NCBI GenBank assembly: GCA_964504445.1
Contig: CAZDEO010000004.1
Coordinates: forward strand, 1 to 64,000
Source: JACSRF01 sp964504445
GTDB lineage: Bacteria; Chloroflexota; Anaerolineae; Promineifilales; Promineifilaceae
Length of the DNA: 64,000 nt
Direction: 5' to 3'
Shown here: positions 58,231 to 64,000 of the stretch, in pieces
How positions within the stretch are numbered: the stretch's first letter is position 1
Layout: each line of letters begins with the position of its first letter
The notes under the pieces: model-generated
What the model was told of the DNA's origin: nothing
Seen by the model: the letters and a program-made list of their open reading frames with translations, nothing else
Databases searched by the model: none
Translations under genes and position numbers: made by a program

Positions 58231-59418
58231 CTAAACTCCTAATTGGGCATATAAATTGACATAATTTTCAAAGCGCCAGAGGGCCAGACGGCCGTCTTTC
58301 AGCGCACTCTGCACTGCGCAGCCCGGTTCACCAGCATGGCGGCAGTCGCTAAAACGGCACCGCACGGCAAACTCAGCTACGTCAGGATAAAAGTCCAGCA
58401 GCTCATCAGCGTACAGCCCCAGCAGGCCCATGTCTTTGATGCCTGGCGTATCCACCACGTAGCCGCCCAACTGGGGCAGACCCACCATGATGGCCTGGGT
58501 AGTCGTGTGCCGCCCCTCGCGGCTTTTCATCTTGCTCATTTCCCCGGTGCGCAAATTTAGTGACGGCTCAAGGGCATTAATGAGGGTAGATTTGCCCACG
58601 CCAGATAGCCCTGCCAGCACGGTGGCCTTGCCGCGCAGATGCTGGCGCAGTTCGTCCAGGCCCAGCCCGCTGACGGCGCTGGAGAGCAGCAGGGGGTACC
58701 CCTGGTCGGTGTAAGGTTGCAGGAAGGCACGCACGGCCGTTTCATCTTCGGCCAAATCCACCTTGTTAATGCAAATGATTGCCTGCAAATTGTTGCGTGC
58801 GGCCCCAATCAGGTACTCATCAATCAACTGCATCCAGATGTGCGGCTCGCGCCAGGCCGCGACGATGAGCAGTTGGTCCACGTTGGCTGCCAGCAATTGC
58901 CGCAGGTGGCTGTAGTACGGGTCGGCGCGGCCCAACCCGGAACGGCGCGGCAGCACTTCTTCTACCAGCCCGTGCCCGGTGCCGTCCAGGTTGCTCACCA
59001 GCACGCGGTCGCCCACAGCCACCACGTTGGTAAAGCCAGTACCCTCGGCAATGAGGGTGCCGCGCAGGTCGCAAAGAACTATTTCATCATGCACCATGGC
59101 GCGACACAATCCCCGGCTGACCTCGACCACAATGCCCAGGTCGTGGGGGCTGGCGTCGGCCAGTTCTTGCCAGCGGGTGTCAGTAAATTCGGTAGCAACG
59201 GCCGTGGCCGCCAACAGTTCCAAACGAGAACGCCGCCCGGCCTCGTCCACAGGCATGATGCGCCGGGCAGCCACTTTTCCTAGCTCGTCTGGTTCCAGGG
59301 GTTGCCAGTCAAAGCGGTGTTTTTCCTGGTTTACGGCCGTGTTGTGCCGAATCCGCTTGCGAGGTTTACTGGCGGTTCTTTCCTTTTGTTTTTGTTCTTT
59401 CCTATTTTTCTTACTCAT
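58231..59418 (-). CDS. rsgA: Ribosome small-subunit-dependent GTPase A
   Basis: A 395-aa circularly permuted GTPase that helps 30S maturation. An N-terminal basic extension (KNRKEQKQKERTASKPRKR) and an OB domain precede the G4 motif IICINKVDLAED, G1 GLSGVGKSTLINAL (near residue 275) and G3 DTPGIKDMGL; the C-terminal zinc knuckle has CRFSDCRHAGEPGCAVQSAL. It is the clear core gene of this stretch. It starts 4 bp after the stop of the small upstream gene. Confidence 0.96.
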   Translation of the reverse strand: MSKKNRKEQKQKERTASKPRKRIRHNTAVNQEKHRFDWQPLEPDELGKVAARRIMPVDEAGRRSRLELLAATAVATEFTDTRWQELADASPHDLGIVVEVSRGLCRAMVHDEIVLCDLRGTLIAEGTGFTNVVAVGDRVLVSNLDGTGHGLVEEVLPRRSGLGRADPYYSHLRQLLAANVDQLLIVAAWREPHIWMQLIDEYLIGAARNNLQAIICINKVDLAEDETAVRAFLQPYTDQGYPLLLSSAVSGLGLDELRQHLRGKATVLAGLSGVGKSTLINALEPSLNLRTGEMSKMKSREGRHTTTQAIMVGLPQLGGYVVDTPGIKDMGLLGLYADELLDFYPDVAEFAVRCRFSDCRHAGEPGCAVQSALKDGRLALWRFENYVNLYAQLGV

Positions 59419-59422
59419 TTTT

Positions 59423-59767
59423 TCAGTCTGTCGTCAAACAATAATCGATCAAGCGGCGCACAAAGTCATTGGTGGGGTACCGCTTGCTGTCATGCTTCCA
59501 GCGCGGCAGGCGAATCTCTTTTGCCCCCGGCTGGCGGGGAAACAGCGGTCCCTCTACTTTCAGCAGGGCAGACTCATCTCGCGGTTCGGGAATGCGGTAG
59601 GCGATAATGAACTGCTTTTTGTTGTCGAAGATGCGCAGGTAACGTTCCTGCACCGGTTCCACAAACCCGCTTTCGGCAGGTACCTGCTCGTTTACTTCTT
59701 GCACGTACCACAGATACTGCCGCCCTTTGTAATTGACTTTGCGCCGTCCCTTTTTGCTAACGGCCAT
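59423..59767 (-). CDS. Conserved-looking hypothetical protein
   Basis: A 114-aa basic protein (SKKGRRKVNYKGRQYLWYVQE, RYLRIFDNKKQFIIAYRIPEP) that I cannot assign. The pattern of short strands suggests a small beta-rich domain. AAAGGAG precedes ATG 59767. It lies directly upstream of rsgA and is probably in the same transcript. Confidence 0.7.
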   Translation of the reverse strand: MAVSKKGRRKVNYKGRQYLWYVQEVNEQVPAESGFVEPVQERYLRIFDNKKQFIIAYRIPEPRDESALLKVEGPLFPRQPGAKEIRLPRWKHDSKRYPTNDFVRRLIDYCLTTD

Positions 59768-59826
59768 GAATTGCTCCTTTGCGAATCAGCCTTTTAGCAA
59801 GTCAGCACTTCAGCGTTTCAGGCCAA

Positions 59827-60843
59827 CTAGCTGAAAGGCTTCCGGTAGGTTGCTGCCCGCTTGGTCACCCGAAACCCCATGCTTTTGTAGATATTCAGGG
59901 CGCCGCTCAGGTTTTCGGCGTCTACACCGAGGGCGCTTTCGGTCATGCCCTGCGCTTTTTGCACCTGTAGGCTGCGGGCAATGAGCGCGTGGGCCAGGCC
60001 GCGCCGCCGCCACGGCCGGCGCGTGAAGATGGTTTCGGTGTAGCCCCGCAAACGGCCGTATTCCGCATTCTCTTCATGGTCAATAAAGGTTAACACACCA
60101 CCCGCTACCTCGTCACCATCCCAGGCCACCTGCCACAATGCGGGATTGAAGGTAGGCTGGGCCTGCCATTCAGCAAAGTGGTTCTCAGAGGGAACCCGCG
60201 CCCCCCAATGATCGCGAAAGGCTTCTATCACCGCTTCCCATATTTGCCGCCATTGAGATAAATCAGCCGGGCGCAGTTCCAGTTCATCTGGCAAGGGCAG
60301 ATCAGGAATGTCCTCCAGATTGGGGCGGACCATTTGATAGCCATAGCGCACGGCCGTGTAACCCATTCTTTGCAGCAGCTTTTCCCAGTGGGCTTCGCCA
60401 TGGGATACCCAGCACTGGAAATATTTCTCGCCGTCGTCGGGATGACCGGCGGCAATGGCCTGCAGGCGCCTTTCCATGTGGTGTGCCATAGCCTGACGAA
60501 TGCCTTTACCCCGCCATTCTGGCCGCAAATGGGCAAAAAAGCCATATAGGCGCGTGTTATCCAGGAGCTGCTCCCACCAGCAACGGCCGTACCCCACTAT
60601 TTCGCCGGCTACTTCGGCAAAGATCATATCCTGGTACGGATCGCAATTTTCCAGAAATGCATAATCTTTTTCTACCTGCTCAACCCGCGTCACCCATTCC
60701 AGTTGGTCTGCTTCTTTGCTTGCCTCGACGACGGCCACCATGTGCGGGTAATCTTGCGCACCGCGAAAACTACGCCAGGTCAGGCCATCAACCTGGGTAT
60801 TGCCTTGCACGGCGCTTGCCGGCATTCCATTAAGCGTCTTCAT
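59827..60843 (-). CDS. Tandem GNAT acetyltransferase
   Basis: A 338-aa protein with two GNAT domains. Domain 1 (about 20-165) has FAHLRPEWRGKGIRQAMAHHMER; domain 2 (about 185-338) has ETIFTRRPWRRRGLAHALIARSLQVQKAQG and NIYKSMGFRV. The two-domain layout resembles mycothiol-synthase-like and related fused acetyltransferases. Its start overlaps the 3' end of the ABC transporter gene by 14 bp. The acceptor is unknown. Confidence 0.87.
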   Translation of the reverse strand: MKTLNGMPASAVQGNTQVDGLTWRSFRGAQDYPHMVAVVEASKEADQLEWVTRVEQVEKDYAFLENCDPYQDMIFAEVAGEIVGYGRCWWEQLLDNTRLYGFFAHLRPEWRGKGIRQAMAHHMERRLQAIAAGHPDDGEKYFQCWVSHGEAHWEKLLQRMGYTAVRYGYQMVRPNLEDIPDLPLPDELELRPADLSQWRQIWEAVIEAFRDHWGARVPSENHFAEWQAQPTFNPALWQVAWDGDEVAGGVLTFIDHEENAEYGRLRGYTETIFTRRPWRRRGLAHALIARSLQVQKAQGMTESALGVDAENLSGALNIYKSMGFRVTKRAATYRKPFS

Positions 60844-62809
60844 GATTTTGTTCTCCTGTCATCTGGCCGTGCCAGATGGCTTGCATCGCTGGCGAAACAG
60901 CCAGCAGATCCTCTAATTGACCCTGAGCGGCGATACGGCCGTTCTCCAACACAATGATCTGGTCAGCCCGGCGCAGCGCCGCCCGCCGGTGCGACACCAC
61001 CAGGCAGGTTGGCGAAAAAGCAAGGGTGCAAGGACGCAGGGGCGCAGGGGTAATTCCCCCTTGCTCCCCAGTTCCTTTGCTCTCTTGCCTGTTGGTAAAT
61101 AATCTCTCCCACAACACCCGCTCCGTCTCCACGTCCAGGGCGCTGGAGAGGTCGTCAAAGACCAGCAGTTCCGCGTTGCGTACAAACATGCGCGCAGCGG
61201 CGGCGCGCTGCACCTGCCCGCCAGAAAGGCGCACGCCGCGTGGTCCTACCACCGTATCCAGCCCTTTTTCCAGGGTGCTTACGTCCTGCTCCAGCACTGC
61301 CTGCCGTATGGCGCCCGGCAGATCCACCTTGGTCTCTGGCAGCCCCATCAAGATATTGTCACGCAGCGGTTCGCTGAAGAGGCGTGGCACCTGAGGCGTG
61401 TAGGCGCTGCGCGGCGGCACAAAGAAGGTTGCCGGTTCGGAGACTAATTGGCCGTTCCAGTAGATTTCCCCGACAGCCGCCGGCAGCAAGCCCAACAGTG
61501 CCCGCAGCAGCGTGGTTTTGCCTGCGCCAATGCGTCCGGTAATGACGGTAAAGCTGCCGCGCGGGATGGTGAAGGAGATGTCTTGCAGGGCGTAATCCGT
61601 GTTTCGTAAGCCGTCATCCAATTTTGATTTACCGGTATTGGGTAAGGAATTATGGTTTACGGTTAACGGATAACGGTAAGAAAGGCTGCGAACTTCCAAC
61701 GATTCCAGGTGGTGCACGGCCGTTTTCCGCACAAAAGCAATCTCCGGGCGCAGCTCATCTTCCCGGTGCGCTTGCTCAAAAATCTCTCTGTGGGTGACCA
61801 GATCAGCGGGCGGCATGGGCGGCACCATCTCCTGTACGCGGTTCAGCACCACCCGCTGCTGCGCAATTTCTGAGATGTAGCTGCCAATGGTAGCCGGAAA
61901 GCGGGCGGCAAAGAAGAGATAGCTGCTGAACAGGGCAAAGTCACCCACAGAAAAGCTGCCGTTGGCAATGGCCGAACCGGCCAGCAGCACCATCACGGCT
62001 ACGGCAATGTCGCCCAAATGGTCGTTGGCCGCCTGAAAGAGTGCCCAAAAGAGGGCGTAGCGCACGTTCAATTCGCGCCGGGTTTCGTTGAGGGTATGGA
62101 AGTAGCCCATGGTGCCCGCTTCGGCGTCGGCCACTTTCACGGCCTGCACCGCGCCAAAGATTTCGCCCAGAAAGCCGGTCACCTGGCTGTCGGCGGCGCG
62201 GCTTTCGTGACCGTAGCGCAAGAAGCGGCTCCAGGCGAAGCGGTTGAGGAAGAAGACACCAGCCAGGGGCAGCAGGGCCACGGCCGTTATCACCGGCGCA
62301 ATGCCAAACATCACCACCAGGGCAACCAGGGTAAACAAGCCGTGCCCGATAACCTCCGGCGCCCAGGTGGGGAAGTCGGCGAAGTCGGCCAGGTCGTTTT
62401 GCAGGCGATTGATGGCGTCGCCGGAGGACACGGGCAGGGGCTGGGCCCCCGGTTTGCGTAAGATGGCGCTCATGACGTTTTGCTGCATTAACGAACCGGC
62501 GGCATTGCGTAGGCGCATGCCGCCCCACTGCCCGGTCACGTCACAGGTCAGCCGCCCCACTTCTACGGCGACCAGCATGCCCAGAATGCCCCACAGGGAA
62601 ACGGCCGTGGCCGTGCCCCCCACCAGCCCATCATACACCAGCTTTTCCACCCAGCCGGGCACAATACGCGTCACCAGCCAGGCAGACGCAAAGATCAGAT
62701 TGACGGCGAAGAAACCGGGACGGTAACGAATGAGTGCCCAGGCGCCTTGCCAGACGGGAAGTTGTTGTGTGTTATCGTTCATAGGTTTTTTTTGCAGAGG
62801 AGACGACAT
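60830..62809 (-). CDS. ABC transporter ATP-binding/permease half-transporter
   Basis: A 659-aa exporter half. A membrane domain with about six helices (10-320) is followed by a nucleotide-binding domain: Walker A GRIGAGKTTLLRALLG (near 420), signature LSGGQVQRAA, Walker B LLVFDDLSSALD, H-loop VVSHRR. Walker B lacks the usual catalytic Glu after the Asp pair (LLVFDDLSSALD instead of DE), so this may be the degenerate site of a heterodimer. Two heptad-repeat tracts are inserted in frame, at 61593-61676 (before the first NBD strands) and 61020-61089 (between D-loop and H-loop). The start is uncertain between ATG 62809 and 62782. Confidence 0.9.
   Translation of the reverse strand: MSSPLQKKPMNDNTQQLPVWQGAWALIRYRPGFFAVNLIFASAWLVTRIVPGWVEKLVYDGLVGGTATAVSLWGILGMLVAVEVGRLTCDVTGQWGGMRLRNAAGSLMQQNVMSAILRKPGAQPLPVSSGDAINRLQNDLADFADFPTWAPEVIGHGLFTLVALVVMFGIAPVITAVALLPLAGVFFLNRFAWSRFLRYGHESRAADSQVTGFLGEIFGAVQAVKVADAEAGTMGYFHTLNETRRELNVRYALFWALFQAANDHLGDIAVAVMVLLAGSAIANGSFSVGDFALFSSYLFFAARFPATIGSYISEIAQQRVVLNRVQEMVPPMPPADLVTHREIFEQAHREDELRPEIAFVRKTAVHHLESLEVRSLSYRYPLTVNHNSLPNTGKSKLDDGLRNTDYALQDISFTIPRGSFTVITGRIGAGKTTLLRALLGLLPAAVGEIYWNGQLVSEPATFFVPPRSAYTPQVPRLFSEPLRDNILMGLPETKVDLPGAIRQAVLEQDVSTLEKGLDTVVGPRGVRLSGGQVQRAAAARMFVRNAELLVFDDLSSALDVETERVLWERLFTNRQESKGTGEQGGITPAPLRPCTLAFSPTCLVVSHRRAALRRADQIIVLENGRIAAQGQLEDLLAVSPAMQAIWHGQMTGEQNHEDA
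61020..61089. repeat. Heptad-periodic palindromic tract inside the ABC gene (D-loop to H-loop)
   Basis: Ten 7-bp units: G/C/A-rich ones such as GCAAGGG TGCAAGG, then pyrimidine-rich complements such as TCCCCCT TGCTCCC. The encoded residues (roughly SKGTGEQGGITPAPLRP) extend a loop in the NBD. Confidence 0.65.
61593..61676. repeat. Heptad-periodic palindromic tract inside the ABC gene (start of NBD)
   Basis: Twelve 7-bp units: first CCG/TCG-ending ones (TAATCCG, TAAGCCG), then GG-ending ones (TTTACGG TTAACGG, ATAACGG). The length of 84 bp keeps the frame. A closely similar tract sits at the same place in the next ABC gene (63807-63869). Confidence 0.75.
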
Positions 62810-63100
62810 GAGCGCAGGCTCAACACCATGAATGAAAATTCACCAATGACGCAATTTTATCTCTTTCTTCTCTCTGCGAATCTCTGCGCTTCCTCTGTGT
62901 AGCTCTGCGTTCCAAATTTATTTTCTAAGGAGACTTCACCGGCTGTCGTCGACCACCATGAATGAAAATGGAGCGCCATCTTCCAGGTGGCGTTGCCAGC
63001 AAGATGCTGGCGCTACATTTACGAAGGAGCAAGGGAGCAAGGGGGACTTTTCGCCCCTGCTCCTCTGCTCCTCCGCTCCCTTGCTGTTTTGCACCTCTAC
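62810..63100. repeat. Repeat-filled gap between the two ABC half-transporter genes
   Basis: No gene is seen. The gap holds a 16-bp direct repeat CACCATGAATGAAAAT (62824-62839 and 62954-62969), a run of TCTCTGCG-type repeats (62870-62912), an imperfect hairpin of GCGCCATCTT with AAGATG-CTGGCGC (62973-63015), and a heptad palindrome rich in AGCAAGG and its complement (63021-63090). Confidence 0.65.
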
Positions 63101-64000
63101 TCATGCTAGCATCTCCTCCAGGCCCGTGCGCAGCAGGTGGGCGAAGCGGGAGTCGGGGTTGGCAGCCAGTTTGGTGCGCGGGCCATGTTCGACGATACGG
63201 CCGTTCTCCAAAATGAGAATGTCATTGGCGCGCTGCACCGTGCTTAGGCGGTGAGCGATGATGACGGCCGTGCGTCCGGTTAGCAGCCTGTCGAGCGCTA
63301 ACTCTACTTGCCGCTCGGTTGCCGGATCCAACCGCGACGATGCCTCATCCAGAATCACCAACTGCGGATCGCGCAGGAAAACGCGGGTCAAGGCTAGCAG
63401 TTGGGCTTCTCCGGCGGACAGCCCCTGCCCGCCCGTTGCCAGCATGGTATCCAGGCCATCGGGCAAGCTGCCCAGCCAGTCGTCCAGCCCCAGGGCTTCC
63501 AGCGCCGCCATAATTTCCGCGTCGCTGATGGGCGAACTGTTGGGATCGTAGCCACGGAAAAGGGTCAGGTTATCCCGCACCGTAGCCGCAAACAATTGCA
63601 CGTCTTGGGTGACCATGCCCACCCGCCCGCGCAGATCGGCCAGGGCCACGTTCCGCAGGTCTATGCCGTTCAGGGCAATGGCTCCCGCATCCACGTCATA
63701 GAGGCGGAAGAGCAGCCGGGTCAGGGTGGTTTTACCGCTGCCGGTGCGCCCGAGCAGCCCCAATACTTTGCCCGCCTCCAGGGTAAAGGTGACATTGTGG
63801 AGAACGTAATCCGTAGTCCGTAAGCCGTATTCCGTTAGCGATTTACGGTTTACGGATAACGGCTCACGGTCATTGTAGGCGAAGCTGACGCCAGTAAACT
63901 GTACGCTGGGCGGTGTGGGGGGCAGCACGGCCGTTACCCGTTCCTGCACCTGGGGCTGAAGCTGCAATAATTCGGTGACACGATCCATACTGGCCATGGC
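63101..64000 (-). CDS. ABC transporter ATP-binding/permease half-transporter (5' end outside window)
   Basis: The C-terminal ~300 residues of an ABC exporter half; the frame is open at the window edge, so the membrane domain and start lie beyond. Walker A is GLLGRTGSGKTTLTRLL, Q-loop GMVTQDVQ, signature LSAGEAQLLAL, Walker B LVILDEASSRLDP with the catalytic Glu, and H-loop IIAHRLSTV. It is upstream of the 60830-62809 gene and probably forms a heterodimer with it, providing the competent ATP site. A heptad tract (63807-63869) is inserted just before the NBD core. Confidence 0.92.
   Translation of the reverse strand, partial: AMASMDRVTELLQLQPQVQERVTAVLPPTPPSVQFTGVSFAYNDREPLSVNRKSLTEYGLRTTDYVLHNVTFTLEAGKVLGLLGRTGSGKTTLTRLLFRLYDVDAGAIALNGIDLRNVALADLRGRVGMVTQDVQLFAATVRDNLTLFRGYDPNSSPISDAEIMAALEALGLDDWLGSLPDGLDTMLATGGQGLSAGEAQLLALTRVFLRDPQLVILDEASSRLDPATERQVELALDRLLTGRTAVIIAHRLSTVQRANDILILENGRIVEHGPRTKLAANPDSRFAHLLRTGLEEMLA
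63807..63869. repeat. Heptad-periodic palindromic tract inside the second ABC gene
   Basis: Nine 7-bp units: TAATCCG TAGTCCG and two more ending CCG, a linker TTAGCGA, then two TTTACGG units, ATAACGG and CTCACGG. The length of 63 bp keeps the frame. It encodes residues between FAYNDRE and VLHNVTF in the NBD. Confidence 0.8.

Noticed and set aside
36322..63869. CRISPR array as an explanation of the short repeats
   Set aside because: Units are 7 bp, contiguous and variable, with no constant repeat separated by unique spacers and no cas genes in the window.

Overview
The window reads as a chromosomal segment of a Chloroflexota bacterium, probably from the Anaerolineae/Caldilineae side of the phylum. 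This is an inference from gene content: an RNA polymerase beta' subunit with a long coiled-coil N-terminal insertion, a type 2 isopentenyl-diphosphate isomerase beside a polyprenyl synthase, a NapC-like plus collagen-tagged multiheme cytochrome pair, and many GAF/PAS signalling proteins. Two sequence signatures mark the genome. The palindrome ACGGCCGT occurs about 90 times by my eye count (roughly once per 700 bp), in genes and between them. Imperfect palindromic tracts with strict 7-bp periodicity sit between genes, over stop codons and in frame inside genes. I saw no phage genes, insertion sequences, rRNA or CRISPR arrays.

Layout. 0-5 kb: rpoC and its terminator. 4.8-6.9 kb (minus): prenyl synthase and idi2. 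7.1-11.3 kb (plus): UDP-glucuronate decarboxylase-like protein, O-antigen ligase-like protein, GtrA-like protein and a glycosyltransferase, an envelope polysaccharide set. 11.3-14.6 kb (minus): FAH-family hydrolase and an M23-SH3-glycosidase fusion. 14.8-26.3 kb (minus): the most unusual region. A DUF4388 protein and an Arf/MglA-like GTPase precede an eight-gene run with an alpha/beta hydrolase, a V4R protein, a beta-helix protein, an acyl-ACP-reductase-like protein, a response regulator with a degenerate GGDEF domain, a 1206-aa hybrid of PAS/GAF/histidine kinase, a CheY-like regulator and a second alpha/beta hydrolase lacking its nucleophile. 26.5-28.5 kb: tRNA-Leu, tilS, then tRNA-Pro, tRNA-CAT and tRNA-Gly.

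28.7-33 kb (minus): a secreted CTPGYW protein and two multiheme cytochromes. 33.4-36.4 kb: an aminotransferase overlapping ATP-dependent PEP carboxykinase. 36.4-40.5 kb: an orphan CpaF-type ATPase, a LuxR-type regulator, a dienelactone hydrolase, an unknown membrane protein and a small winged-helix protein. 40.5-44 kb: two tandem bS21 genes with non-AUG starts, then penicillin-binding protein 1C. 44-50 kb: a GAF protein, an HhH protein, a WXG100 protein with a Gly/Ala-rich tail, and a NatAB-like ABC exporter. 50-54 kb: three tandem secreted SGNH-like paralogues, two of which share about 960 bp that is identical except for one base. 54.2-64 kb: an APH-family kinase, a truncated TadB-like domain, acetyltransferases, a methyltransferase, rsgA, and two ABC half-transporters carrying heptad-repeat insertions.

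The candidate new biology is (i) the GTPase / two-component / acyl-reductase cluster, which looks like a signalling module tied to fatty-acyl chemistry, and (ii) the two genome-wide repeat systems, which resemble cyanobacterial HIP1 and heptameric STRR repeats in kind but differ in sequence.
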